Origin: an uncultured Enterorhabdus sp.
Lineage (GTDB): Bacteria; Actinomycetota; Coriobacteriia; Coriobacteriales; Eggerthellaceae
Assembly (NCBI GenBank): GCA_947649205.1
Contig: CANSQM010000014.1
Coordinates: 1 to 64,000 of the forward strand
DNA: 64,000 nt
Direction: 5' to 3'
Shown here: positions 1 to 7,413 of the stretch, piece after piece
How positions within the stretch are numbered: the stretch's first letter is position 1
Layout of the letters: each line of letters begins with the position of its first letter
Made by a program: the position numbers and the translations under genes
The notes under the pieces: model-generated
Seen by the model: the letters and a program-made list of their open reading frames with translations, nothing else
What the model was told of the DNA's origin: nothing
The model's database searches: none

Positions 1-51
1 GCGACCTCCGCCTTGAGAGGGCGGCGTCCTAAACCGCTAGACGACGGAGCC
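1..51 (-). tRNA. tRNA-Glu (CTC), truncated by window edge
   Basis: The visible 51 nt match the 5' part of the complete tRNA-Glu at 104-180 base for base, including the D arm and the anticodon arm with loop CTCTCAA (anticodon CTC). The T arm and 3' end lie outside the window. A terminator hairpin sits between the two copies, so this copy is probably transcribed separately or by read-through. Confidence 0.93.
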
Positions 52-67
52 ACGTGGTGCGCTTCGT

Positions 68-93
68 AAAAGCCGGGAGGGTGACCTCCCGGC
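68..93 (-). terminator. Intrinsic terminator between two tRNA-Glu genes
   Basis: A perfect 9-bp stem (GCCGGGAGG / CCTCCCGGC) with a 4-nt loop is followed on the minus strand by TTTT. It lies just after the Gln-Glu tRNA pair and would end that short transcript. Confidence 0.8.
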
Positions 94-103
94 CCGAATT
101 CCC

Positions 104-180
104 TGGTAGCTCCGACCGGATTCGAACCGGCGACCTCCGCCTTGAGAGGGCGGCGTCCTAAACCGCTAGACGACGGAGCC
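104..180 (-). tRNA. tRNA-Glu (CTC)
   Basis: Complete cloverleaf: acceptor stem GGCTCCG / CGGAGCT with a G-U first pair, anticodon stem CCGCC/GGCGG around loop CTCTCAA, T loop TTCGAAT, discriminator A and an encoded CCA at 104-106. The anticodon is CTC. It is cotranscribed with tRNA-Gln just upstream. Confidence 0.96.
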
Positions 181-201
181 ACGTAGTGCGACTTGCTAAA
201 A

Positions 202-275
202 TGGCTGGGGTGGAAGGAGTCGAACCCTCACATACGGCACCAGAAACCGCTGTCCTGCCATTAGACGACACCCCA
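202..275 (-). tRNA. tRNA-Gln (CTG)
   Basis: Cloverleaf with acceptor TGGGGTG / CACCCCA, anticodon loop TTCTGGT (CTG), T loop TTCGACT, discriminator G and an encoded CCA at 202-204. It is the first gene of the Gln-Glu transcript, about 50 nt downstream of a strong promoter. Confidence 0.96.
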
Positions 276-322
276 ACGACACTTCTTTGCAAGTACCGCC
301 GAAGCGGTAAGCGCAAGTGAAT

Positions 323-351
323 ATATTAATGATGGCAGAGCCTTCCGTCAA
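323..351 (-). promoter_or_regulatory. Promoter of the tRNA-Gln/Glu transcript
   Basis: On the minus strand TTGACG (346-351), a 17-bp spacer and TAATAT (323-328) form a near-consensus housekeeping sigma promoter directed at tRNA-Gln. The rest of 276-414 shows no gene. Confidence 0.8.
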
Positions 352-414
352 GACCCAATTTCATGTTTTTCAGAATCTGCGGGGAACGGCGACGACGCGG
401 CGAGAAAGGCGGCC

Positions 415-1104
415 TCACAGCCCCTTCGCCCCTCGCTTCTCAGGAGTGCGCCAATTGCAGGGATCGGGGGCAGCAAGGGCCCTGACGCCTTGGATGATGA
501 TCTCCACGCCGTTGGCGAACGCCTCGTCCGTGTAGGCGTCGGCCACGATGCGCTGCCAGAGGGGGCGGCAGTCGCCAGCCTTGCCCCCCGTCCCGTCGAC
601 GCCCTCCCGCTGCCCCCTCACGGCCGCAGCGGCGATAGCGTTACCCGTAAATCCGGTGAGGTAGGCATCCACCATAGCCCATGCCTGGCTGAGAATAGCT
701 TCCGGCATATCCTGGGATAGATGGAGATTGACAATCTTCTCGGTGTGGCGCGCGAGGCCGTCCACAGTGGCGACGGATTCTACCTCGATCGAGGAAAGCT
801 GCGGGTGCTCCATACCCTCCCGGTAGATGGAGGTCATGGTGCGGCGCAGGGTGTCGTCCCAACGCTCCCCAGGAACCGGATCGGTGTCCATCGTGGCCAT
901 GAACCGCTCGAGCACGGCGCAGAGAACCTCGTCGCGGGAAGCAAAGTAGCTGTACACCGCCATGGCCGACACGCCCAGCTCGCGGCCGAGCGCGCGCATG
1001 GTGAAGGCACCGAGGCCTTCGCGCTCGATGAGCTCGGTCGCCACCTGGACAATATGGCCGCGCGTGAGCGCCGGGCGCTCCTTGGCGGCCGGGGCACGTC
1101 CCAT
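415..1104 (-). CDS. TetR/AcrR family transcriptional regulator
   Basis: A 229-residue protein with an N-terminal TetR helix-turn-helix (about residues 15-60; LTRGHIVQVATELIEREG then FTMRALGRELGVSAMAVYSY) and a helical ligand-binding half. The ATG at 1104 was chosen because AAGGGAG lies 8 nt upstream; an in-frame TTG at 1146 would add 14 residues but lacks a comparable site. The gene follows the flavoprotein-cytochrome operon on the same strand, separated by a terminator. The two TTACA-N-TGTAA palindromes at that operon's promoter are plausible binding sites (inference). The ligand is unknown, perhaps the reductase substrate. Confidence 0.9.
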   Translation of the reverse strand: MGRAPAAKERPALTRGHIVQVATELIEREGLGAFTMRALGRELGVSAMAVYSYFASRDEVLCAVLERFMATMDTDPVPGERWDDTLRRTMTSIYREGMEHPQLSSIEVESVATVDGLARHTEKIVNLHLSQDMPEAILSQAWAMVDAYLTGFTGNAIAAAAVRGQREGVDGTGGKAGDCRPLWQRIVADAYTDEAFANGVEIIIQGVRALAAPDPCNWRTPEKRGAKGL

Positions 1105-1150
1105 GGAAGCAACTCCCTTCTCCATCGCGTTTCTCTCATAGGGCAAGTAT

Positions 1151-1190
1151 AGAAAAGCGGCGCGTCCACGAGGGGCGCGCCGCTTTCTTT
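1151..1190 (-). terminator. Terminator after the cytochrome-flavoprotein operon
   Basis: A perfect 11-bp stem (AAAGCGGCGCG at 1154-1164, CGCGCCGCTTT at 1176-1186) with an 11-nt loop. On the minus strand it is followed by TTTTCT. It sits between the cytochrome stop and the TetR start. TATACT at 1146-1151 (minus) may be a -10 for the TetR gene, but no good -35 is seen. Confidence 0.8.
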
Positions 1191-1215
1191 CCCATCCGAA
1201 ATCCAGACCCGGACC

Positions 1216-1599
1216 CTAGACCGCCTGAAGCGCGGTGCCCGGACCCGTCTCGGGGTTATGGGGCCAGCTGTGGCAGTTGTCGCACTGGTTGTCGGTGACC
1301 TCCTTATCTCGGGCGTGGCAGTTCACGCAGGAGTTGGGGCCGCCGTGAATGGAGCCGTGGGGATTCGACAGGCCGTAATCGGCCGTGGTCTCGGCCAGGG
1401 CGTCGTAGGAGCCGCCATGGCAGGACAGGCACTGCTCGTCGGAGACGTACAGGCCGTCGCCCGTATCTGCCATCTCGGTATGGGTGTCACCGGCGCCGGC
1501 GTCCTTCGCGGGCTCGGCGGCCGGGGCACAGGCGGCCAGAGCCGCGCAGAGGGCCACGACGCAGGCCATGCCGGCCAGCTTGATCATGTTCTTCTTCAT
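1216..1599 (-). CDS. Tri-haem c-type cytochrome lipoprotein
   Basis: A 127-residue exported lipoprotein: positive N-terminus, hydrophobic segment and lipobox LAAC with acceptor Cys24. It carries three CXXCH haem c sites (57-61, 91-95, 106-110) plus spare His residues for distal ligands. The downstream end is four residues from the last Pro-Gly segment, so it is not truncated. The gene starts 4 nt after the flavoprotein stop, so the two are cotranscribed. The likely role is to pass electrons from the membrane to the exported FAD reductase, as in flavocytochrome c fumarate-reductase systems where haem and flavin domains are often one protein. Three haems rather than the usual four is a point of difference. 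Confidence 0.9.
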   Translation of the reverse strand: MKKNMIKLAGMACVVALCAALAACAPAAEPAKDAGAGDTHTEMADTGDGLYVSDEQCLSCHGGSYDALAETTADYGLSNPHGSIHGGPNSCVNCHARDKEVTDNQCDNCHSWPHNPETGPGTALQAV

Positions 1600-1603
1600 A
1601 GGA

Positions 1604-3292
1604 CTACTCCCCCTTCATCGCATGCTCGGCGGCCACATAGCCGAAGGTGATGGCACGGCCGATGGACGTTCCCGGAATATGACGCGGGTAGTTGCCCGCG
1701 AAGAAATTGCCCGAGGCGTTGCCCACGGCATACAGACCGCCGATGACCGCATCATCGGTGTCGAGCACCTGGCAGTCGCCGTTGATAGTAAGGCCGCCCA
1801 CCGTGGCCAGCACGCAGCTGTTGGTGGTCAGGGCGAAGAAGCGCTTGCCCGTGAACGGCATGGTGGTCATGAGATCGCGGTTGAAGTCCTCATCGACGCC
1901 CTTCTCGAAAAAGCTGTTGTAGCGTTCGATGGTGGCGGCGAGGTTGTCCCCGTCGATGCCGCAGGCGGCACCCAGCTCCTGGGGTGTGGCGCCCTCGAAG
2001 AGCCAGCCCTTGTCCTTGAACTCCTGGATGGTGGCGTCGTCGGCCATGCCCTCCATCATGTTCTCATCGAACACCTCGAAGCAGCCGGCACCGTAGCCGG
2101 GCTGGGCGTTCTGGGCGTTGGACACGCTCTGGAACGGCAGGTCCTCGCGGACGAAGCGCTTGCCCTCGGGGTTGATCATAAGGCCGAAGTAGATGGCGTT
2201 CCACGTGCGGGCATCGAAGAACGAGTCGGGATTGCCCCAGCGGAAGTTCATGACCGGCTGCGGGCAGGGATCCATCTGGGCGCCCACCTTGAGGCCCATG
2301 AGGTGGCCGTCACCCGTGGTGCCCCAACCGGGATTCCACCAGCTAGAGGTGGCGTAGTCCTCGGGACGGGTCCAGGCTTCCATGAGCTCGGGGTTGGCAT
2401 CGTAGCCGCCCGTGGCCAGGATGACGCCCTTGGCGGCGTTGACGCGTCCGTAGGTGCCGTCGGCATTCTTCACGATGATGCCAGTGACGCGGTCGCCCTC
2501 GCGCACGAGCTGCACGGCCGGGGTGGAGAAGCGCAGCTGGAGGTTGTCGTACTGCTTGGCCACTTCCTGCATCTCCAGGCACACGTAGATGCCCGAGTAG
2601 CCGGAGCGCACACCGGCATCGGGCGGCAGACAGGGGCTGTCGTAGAAGCCGAGCTCGGTATCGATGAGCTGGGTCATAGCCGGCATGCCGTTGGTAGAGG
2701 GAGCCTGCTCCACCTTGCTGATGACGAAGCCGTTGGCGCCCTTGTCGAGCATGGCCTGCCAGAAATCGGTGGCCTCGCCGGAGCGGTCCACATAGGTACG
2801 GGTGGGTTCGGGGCGCACACGCCAATAGGCGGCGCGGTACATCTCGTCGAGCAGGTGCGTCGGGTTGATCTCGGTGCCCTCCTGGCACTTGGCATTCACG
2901 GCGCCGAAGCACTCGAAGCAGCCGCGGCCCTTGGTCATCTTCTCGACGCAGATGACGTTGGCGCCCTCCTCGGCGCCCTTCAGGGCCGCCATGAGGCCGG
3001 CGATGCCGGCACCAACCACGACGATGTCGCAATCCTCGGTGGCCGCCAGCTCATCAGCGGCGATCTCGCGGTCCTCGAATCCCACCGGGCCGCACGGACC
3101 CGGGCAAGCGGCCTTCTTCACGGGCACCCAGTTGGTCTCGTACGCGAGGCCGTAGGCGTTCTCGGCCGCGGCGCCCTCTTCGGCGGCCACCGCCACGCCC
3201 GCGCCGCCCAGGGCGGCCATTGCGCCCGCGGCGATGCCCATGGTGCCGGCGCCGCGCAGGAAATCGCGTCGGGATACGCTTCTCTCCTTCAT
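1604..3292 (-). CDS. Tat-exported FAD reductase (fumarate/urocanate reductase-like)
   Basis: A 562-residue FAD_binding_2 family flavoprotein. Residues 7-13 hold the twin-arginine motif SRRDFLR, followed by a hydrophobic stretch ending near AVAAE. The dinucleotide fold starts near residue 89 (DIVVVGAGIAGL) and the C-terminus has the family pattern ending GTSIGRAITFGYVA. The start has GAAGGAGG 4 nt upstream. It belongs to the large group of extracytoplasmic flavin reductases that reduce fumarate, urocanate, cinnamates or steroid-like molecules as respiratory acceptors. The substrate cannot be read from sequence. Electrons probably come from the adjacent haem lipoprotein, and a TetR regulator lies downstream. 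Confidence 0.9.
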   Translation of the reverse strand: MKERSVSRRDFLRGAGTMGIAAGAMAALGGAGVAVAAEEGAAAENAYGLAYETNWVPVKKAACPGPCGPVGFEDREIAADELAATEDCDIVVVGAGIAGLMAALKGAEEGANVICVEKMTKGRGCFECFGAVNAKCQEGTEINPTHLLDEMYRAAYWRVRPEPTRTYVDRSGEATDFWQAMLDKGANGFVISKVEQAPSTNGMPAMTQLIDTELGFYDSPCLPPDAGVRSGYSGIYVCLEMQEVAKQYDNLQLRFSTPAVQLVREGDRVTGIIVKNADGTYGRVNAAKGVILATGGYDANPELMEAWTRPEDYATSSWWNPGWGTTGDGHLMGLKVGAQMDPCPQPVMNFRWGNPDSFFDARTWNAIYFGLMINPEGKRFVREDLPFQSVSNAQNAQPGYGAGCFEVFDENMMEGMADDATIQEFKDKGWLFEGATPQELGAACGIDGDNLAATIERYNSFFEKGVDEDFNRDLMTTMPFTGKRFFALTTNSCVLATVGGLTINGDCQVLDTDDAVIGGLYAVGNASGNFFAGNYPRHIPGTSIGRAITFGYVAAEHAMKGE

Positions 3293-3375
3293 GGTTCCTC
3301 CTTCTCTCCCCGAACCCGCCTCTCGGGTTCGCCAGATACCTCAGACCCGTCCTTTCCTTCAATGCCACACGGGCC

Positions 3376-3435
3376 TTACACTGTAAAGTTAACAGTGCAA
3401 TGCGCATCATAGCGACTTTACTTTACATTGTAAAG
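3376..3435 (-). promoter_or_regulatory. Flavoprotein promoter with two TTACA-N-TGTAA operators
   Basis: On the minus strand TTTACA (3429-3434), a 17-bp spacer and TATGAT (3406-3411) form a near-consensus promoter. Two odd-centred palindromes share one pattern: TTACATTGTAA (3423-3433) overlaps the -35, and TTACACTGTAA (3376-3386) lies downstream of the -10. Their centres are 47 bp apart. The wider palindrome at the first site is 15 bp (3421-3435). The layout fits repression by a TetR-type dimer bound at both sites. Confidence 0.75.
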
Positions 3436-3450
3436 AGGTTGAAGAGACAA

Positions 3451-3474
3451 AGGAGCCCCCGCCGAGGCGGGGCC
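3451..3474 (-). terminator. Possible terminator of the thi operon
   Basis: A GC-rich hairpin (CCCCGC / GCGGGG) lies about 90 nt after the thiD stop, followed on the minus strand by CTCCTTTG. The U-run is weak, so this is tentative. Confidence 0.4.
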
Positions 3475-3561
3475 GATGGGGTTTCGCGGAAAACCCGATA
3501 ACGGAAGACAGGAGAAAGCGAGCCGGAGGCCCCGCCGATGACGAGGAGCGCGAACGCGAAC

Positions 3562-4416
3562 CTAGCAGGGCACCGGGCCGTACTGCCACATGTGGTTGAG
3601 CGGCCCGCTGCCCCGTCCGATATCGAGCCCGTCGGCCAGGGCTCCGGCCACGTAGGCCTTGGCCTGGCGCACGGCCACATCGACGGCGAAGCCCTGGGCC
3701 AGATTGCAGGCGATGGCCGAGGAGAGGGAGCAGCCGGTGCCGTGGGTGTTGCAGGTCTCGATGCGCGGCCCGCGCAGCCATATGTGCTCGCCATGGGCCA
3801 GGCGCAGGTAGTCGTCGGCCGTGTCGGGCTCTCCCACCCCGTGGCCTCCCTTCACCATGATGGCGGGCATGGGCGCATCGCCGTCAGCGAAGTCGGGCGC
3901 CGTTTCCCGGGCCGCCACGATGCGGTCGGCGATGAGGTCGGCGGCCCGCTCCACATCGGCGGCGCAGGCAATGGCCATGCCCGAGAGCACTTCGGCCTCG
4001 GGGATGTTCGGCGTGATGACCGCGGCCCGGGGAAACAGCGAGGCCATGAGGGCATCCACGGCCGCATCGGCGATGAGGGCCGAGCCGGAGGTGGCCACCA
4101 TGACCGGATCGACGACGATGTTGGCGGCATCGTGGCGCGCGAGGCCGTCGGCGATGGCGCGGACGATGGCCGGCGACGAGACCATGCCGATCTTCACCGC
4201 ATCGGGACGGATATCCTCGAACACGGCATCGATCTGGGCACCCACGAAATCGGGCTCCACATCGAGCACTCCGGTCACGCCGAGGGTGTTCTGGGCCGTG
4301 AGCGCCGTGATGACGCTCTCGCCGAAGAGCCGGTGGGCGACGATGGTCTTCAAGTCGGCCTGGATGCCCGCCCCGCCGCTGGAATCGGACCCGGCAATGG
4401 TGAGAACTGCTTTCAT
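3562..4416 (-). CDS. thiD: Hydroxymethylpyrimidine/phosphomethylpyrimidine kinase
   Basis: A 284-residue ribokinase-fold enzyme. The N-terminus has the ThiD pattern TIAGSDSSGGAGIQADLKT, followed by ALTAQNT and the C-terminal anion hole THGTGCSLSSAIA, where the Asp or Gly region acts in phosphoryl transfer. It phosphorylates HMP and then HMP-P with ATP to give HMP-PP for ThiE. The start lies 6 nt after the stop of the hydrolase gene and has no strong ribosome binding site, which suggests translational coupling. It is the last gene of the riboswitch-controlled thi operon. Confidence 0.95.
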   Translation of the reverse strand: MKAVLTIAGSDSSGGAGIQADLKTIVAHRLFGESVITALTAQNTLGVTGVLDVEPDFVGAQIDAVFEDIRPDAVKIGMVSSPAIVRAIADGLARHDAANIVVDPVMVATSGSALIADAAVDALMASLFPRAAVITPNIPEAEVLSGMAIACAADVERAADLIADRIVAARETAPDFADGDAPMPAIMVKGGHGVGEPDTADDYLRLAHGEHIWLRGPRIETCNTHGTGCSLSSAIACNLAQGFAVDVAVRQAKAYVAGALADGLDIGRGSGPLNHMWQYGPVPC

Positions 4417-4422
4417 GGGGGC

Positions 4423-5019
4423 CTACCCTTCGATGAACTTCACGGCCTCATCGGTATCGATGACCTTTGCAGCGTAGCACACCTTCATGTACTCGATGCC
4501 CTCTTCCTGGTTTCCCACGAGGAAGGTTGCCGTCGCGTCATCCACCACGATGATATTGAAGTTGTTGAAGTAGGCATCGGCCACCGTGTGCTTCACGCAG
4601 ATGTTGGTGTCCATGCCGCAGCAGATGAGCGTGTCCACCCCCAGCTCGTTCAGCAGCAGGAGCAGCCCCGTTTGGAAGAACCCGCTGTAGCGGCGCTTCT
4701 CCACCACATAGTCGGTGGGCTGCGGGTCCAGCAGCGGGGACGTTTGAGCCTGGGGCGTGCCGGCGATGCCGTGGTTACCCCACAGGGCCAGCTCGCGGTC
4801 GATGCCGGGCAGGTGCGCGTCGTTGGAAAAGATGACGGGCATGCCGGCGGCGCGGGCGGCCGTAGTCAAGCGGGCCGTCTGGCGCATCGGGGGCAACAGC
4901 AGCGCCTCCAGAGGCGTGCCCGCGGGATCGCCCAGCTCGTCGATGACGAGCAGGGCGCACCGCGCGCGGTCGATGGCGTCCAGGTCCACCAGGTCGTTAT
5001 GGTTCTCGTCTCCCAGCAT
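4423..5019 (-). CDS. Isochorismatase-like cysteine hydrolase in the thi operon
   Basis: A 198-residue alpha/beta hydrolase of the isochorismatase/nicotinamidase superfamily. The candidate catalytic triad is Asp27 (LLVIDELGD), Lys108 (VVEKRRYSGF) and Cys141 (GMDTNICVKHT), so a cysteine amidase or related hydrolase is likely. GAGAGAGGAAG precedes the ATG by 6 nt. It lies between thiE and thiD, where many genomes carry thiM or tenA. A role in salvage of a degraded thiamine pyrimidine, for example hydrolysis of an N-acyl or N-carbamoyl group, is an inference from position only. Nicotinamidase is an alternative. Confidence 0.85.
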   Translation of the reverse strand: MLGDENHNDLVDLDAIDRARCALLVIDELGDPAGTPLEALLLPPMRQTARLTTAARAAGMPVIFSNDAHLPGIDRELALWGNHGIAGTPQAQTSPLLDPQPTDYVVEKRRYSGFFQTGLLLLLNELGVDTLICCGMDTNICVKHTVADAYFNNFNIIVVDDATATFLVGNQEEGIEYMKVCYAAKVIDTDEAVKFIEG

Positions 5020-5088
5020 GTTGGTCTTCCTCTCTCGATGACGGCCGAAAAGCGGCCCGGCCAGGGGTTTGCGGCCCGCGCCCCTCGG

Positions 5089-5739
5089 TTAACGGGGCAG
5101 CACTTCGTCTATGATACGGGAAAGCTCGCGAGTCGCCGCCGCTATATCGTCGGCGGCGAAGATGGCGCTTACCACGGCGGCGCCGTCCACGTTCAGGTCG
5201 GCCAGAAGCGGCAGTGTATCGCCATTGATGCCGCCGATGGCCACGATGGGGATGTTCACCGCGGCGGCGATGGCGCGGAACTCCTCCGGCGAGAGCACGC
5301 CGGCCTCGGGCTTGGTGGCCGTACCGGCAACGCCGCCCACGCCCAGGTAGTCGGCTCCGGCCGCCTCGGCGGCGCGGGCCTGGGCCGGCGTCTGCACCGA
5401 CACGCCCACGATGGCCTCGGGGCCGAGCAGCGCCCGGGCCCGCTCGCAGGCCATGTCGTCCTGGCCCACGTGCACCCCATCGGCTCCTGCGGCCCGCGCC
5501 ACTTCTACCTCATCATTTACCACAAAGGGCACCCTGGCCGCCCGGCACAGGGCCAGAAGCTCGGCGGCCTCCGTGCGCAGCATGTCCCCATCGGCCCCCT
5601 TGTGGCGCAACTGCACAAAAGTGGCACCGCCCTCAAGCGCCTCTTCCACACACGAGGCCAGGGTACGCTCCCCCAGCCACGCATTGTCGGTCACCGCGTA
5701 TAGGCGCAACGCGGCCTTCAGGTTTTTCTTATCGAACAT
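5089..5739 (-). CDS. thiE: Thiamine-phosphate synthase
   Basis: A 216-residue TIM-barrel enzyme with the family landmarks LYAVTD, FVQLRHKGADG (pyrophosphate-binding region), PFVVNDEVEVA, ADGVHVGQDD, ADYLGVGGVAGTATK and PIVAIGGI. It joins HMP-PP with hydroxyethylthiazole phosphate to make thiamine phosphate. The start has GGGAGGT 7 nt upstream. The gap of 161 nt to thiC contains a large nested hairpin (5777-5871) that could set its expression apart from thiC. Confidence 0.95.
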   Translation of the reverse strand: MFDKKNLKAALRLYAVTDNAWLGERTLASCVEEALEGGATFVQLRHKGADGDMLRTEAAELLALCRAARVPFVVNDEVEVARAAGADGVHVGQDDMACERARALLGPEAIVGVSVQTPAQARAAEAAGADYLGVGGVAGTATKPEAGVLSPEEFRAIAAAVNIPIVAIGGINGDTLPLLADLNVDGAAVVSAIFAADDIAAATRELSRIIDEVLPR

Positions 5740-5776
5740 GTTCTTACCTCCCGGGTTGAACCCATGTCAGCGAGGG

Positions 5777-5871
5777 TCCGATAGGTGCCTGGAATTGCCC
5801 CGCCTTCGCACCAAGTTGGCTTCGGCCAACGCCGCGTGCGAAACAAGGGGCAAGGCCAGGTGCCTATCGGA
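5777..5871. repeat. 95-bp nested hairpin between thiC and thiE
   Basis: The outer arms are a perfect 16-bp inverted repeat, TCCGATAGGTGCCTGG (5777-5792) and its complement (5856-5871). Nested inside are TTGCCCC/GGGGCAA (5795-5801, 5847-5853), TTCGCAC/GTGCGAA (5805-5811, 5836-5842) and GTTGGC/GCCAAC (5815-5820, 5825-5830) closing on a TTCG loop. Read as plus-strand RNA the tip is a classic C(UUCG)G tetraloop; on the thi mRNA strand it is C(CGAA)G. No second copy is visible in this window. It could be an mRNA processing or attenuation element, an antisense RNA, or a short palindromic repeat. Confidence 0.85.
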
Positions 5872-5889
5872 GCCACAGCGTCGGCTTAA

Positions 5890-5913
5890 TTCGTTGTCCG
5901 TCAGGACAACGAA
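5890..5913 (-). other. Hairpin enclosing the thiC stop codon
   Basis: A perfect 10-bp stem (TTCGTTGTCC / GGACAACGAA) with loop TGAC; the loop contains the thiC TGA stop. Only TT follows on the minus strand, so it is not a classic terminator. It may protect the mRNA 3' end or mark a processing site with the larger hairpin just downstream. Confidence 0.6.
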
Positions 5914-7259
5914 ACAGTGAGTCCATCCATGATGTCGTTCACTGTTTTCATGGCGCACATCTTGCCGCACATGGTGCAGGTGCCCTCGGTGGAGGGCGGG
6001 GCGCTCTCGAAGACGGCGCGGGCGCGGGCCGGATCCAGGGCCAGGTCGAACATCTCGTCCCAGGCCACGCGGCGCCGGGCATCGCTCATGCGGTTGTCGC
6101 GCTCGCGGGCACCGGGCACGCCCTTGGCGATGTCGGCGGCATGGGCGGCGATCTTCGTGGCCACCAATCCCTCGCGCACATCGGCCGCATCGGGCAGGCG
6201 CAGGTGCTCGGCCGGGGTCACATAGCACAAAAAGTCGGCGCCCGCGGTGGCCGCAATGGCCCCGCCGATAGCGGCCGTAATGTGATCGTAGCCAGGGGCG
6301 ATGTCGCACACGAGCGGCCCCAGCACGTAGAAGGGCGCCTCGTGGCACAAACGCTTCTGCAGCTTCATGTTGGCGGCGATCTCATCGAGAGCCATGTGTC
6401 CCGGGCCCTCCACCATCACCTGCACACCGGCATCCCAGGCCCGGCGCGTGAGCTTCCCCAGTTCCACCAACTCGGCGATCTGAGCGGCATCGGTGCCGTC
6501 GTAGCCGCTGCCGGGACGCATGGCATCGCCCAGCGAGATGGTCACGTCGTGCTCGTGCAGGATGGCCAGCACCTCGTCGTAGTACTCGTAGAAGGGGTTC
6601 TCGCGCCCCGTGGCCTCCATCCAGGCGAAGATGAGGGAGCCGCCGCGGGACACGATGTTGGTCAGGCGCCCCGTCTCCTTGAACGATTCGATGACCCGGC
6701 GGTTCATGCCCGCGTGGATGGTGACGAAATCCACGCCGTCCTCCGCGTGGGCCCGCACCACTTCCAGAAAGTCCTCGGGCGTGATGGCGATGAGAGCCTT
6801 TTCCAGGTAGCCGATGGCGTCGTACATGGGCACCGTGCCGATCATGGCCGGCGACTGCTCGATGAGCTTCGTGCGGAAGGCACGGGTCTTGCCGGAGTTC
6901 GACAGATCCATGATGGCGTCGGCCCCCAGATCCAGGGCCACGGCCACCTTCTCCCACTCCGTCGCCTCGTCGGCCATATCGCCGGAAATGCCGAGGTTCA
7001 CGTTCACCTTGGTGGCCAGCGGCACGCCGTCCAAGGTGGAGCCCACGCCGCCCGGCGCCAGACTTGTGTGGTGAATGTTGGCGGGAATGGCGATGCGGCC
7101 CGTGGCCACGGCGGCGCGGATGGCCTCGGGCTCGCGGCCCTCGGCGGCGGCCACGGCGGCCATCTGGGGCGTGACGATGCCCGCTCGGGCATAATCGATC
7201 TGAGTGACGGGTGCGCCCGAGGCGGCGCAGGGTACGGCGGTCGTGCGATCTTCGATCAT
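5901..7259 (-). CDS. thiC: Phosphomethylpyrimidine synthase (radical SAM)
   Basis: A 452-residue ThiC that turns aminoimidazole ribotide into HMP-P. The C-terminus has CTMCGKMC, the cysteine motif for its [4Fe-4S] cluster in the short CX2CX3C form seen in anaerobe-type ThiC proteins. Other landmarks are [53 protein letters not shown] and [12 protein letters not shown]. The ATG at 7259 follows GAAGGGAG by 4 nt. It lies directly under a TPP riboswitch. No thiazole-branch gene (thiG, thiS, thiH, thiF) is in the window. Confidence 0.97.
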   Translation of the reverse strand: MIEDRTTAVPCAASGAPVTQIDYARAGIVTPQMAAVAAAEGREPEAIRAAVATGRIAIPANIHHTSLAPGGVGSTLDGVPLATKVNVNLGISGDMADEATEWEKVAVALDLGADAIMDLSNSGKTRAFRTKLIEQSPAMIGTVPMYDAIGYLEKALIAITPEDFLEVVRAHAEDGVDFVTIHAGMNRRVIESFKETGRLTNIVSRGGSLIFAWMEATGRENPFYEYYDEVLAILHEHDVTISLGDAMRPGSGYDGTDAAQIAELVELGKLTRRAWDAGVQVMVEGPGHMALDEIAANMKLQKRLCHEAPFYVLGPLVCDIAPGYDHITAAIGGAIAATAGADFLCYVTPAEHLRLPDAADVREGLVATKIAAHAADIAKGVPGARERDNRMSDARRRVAWDEMFDLALDPARARAVFESAPPSTEGTCTMCGKMCAMKTVNDIMDGLTVSLS

Positions 7260-7267
7260 GGAACTCC

Positions 7268-7370
7268 CTTCGTTGGCATTACCCACAGCAGGTTCGGCGG
7301 GTCGAGGCGTATGCGGCGCCTCCTCTCAGCCTGCCCGGCCGCCCATGCGGCTGCAAGCTCCCCAGGTATG
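7268..7370 (-). promoter_or_regulatory. TPP riboswitch (thi box) upstream of thiC
   Basis: On the minus strand the leader shows the conserved TPP aptamer blocks in order: GGGGAGCTTG, GGCTGAGAGG, CGACCC, GAACCTG and GGGTAATGCC followed by AACGAAGGGA. The last block runs into the ribosome binding site of thiC, which suggests translational control by hiding that site when thiamine diphosphate is bound. It should control thiC and, by read-through, thiE, the hydrolase and thiD. Confidence 0.95.
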
Positions 7371-7383
7371 CGGTTGTGATATC

Positions 7384-7389
7384 AGTATA
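7384..7389 (-). promoter_or_regulatory. Likely -10 element of the thi operon
   Basis: TATACT on the minus strand lies about 14 nt before the aptamer begins and 25 nt after the thiN stop. No convincing -35 is visible upstream. Confidence 0.5.
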
Positions 7390-7413
7390 GGGAATGGCCC
7401 CGCGCCCGCGGCC

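Noticed and set aside
1484-5703. Two long plus-strand frames (1484-3412 and 3538-5703)
   Set aside because: They are antisense to the flavoprotein, cytochrome and thi genes, which have clear motifs and ribosome binding sites. The His/Gly/Val-rich composition is that of complement-frame shadows.
5777-5913. The thiC-thiE hairpins as a second TPP riboswitch
   Set aside because: None of the thi-box blocks (CTGAGAG, GACCC, GAACCTG) occur there; those are all at 7268-7370.
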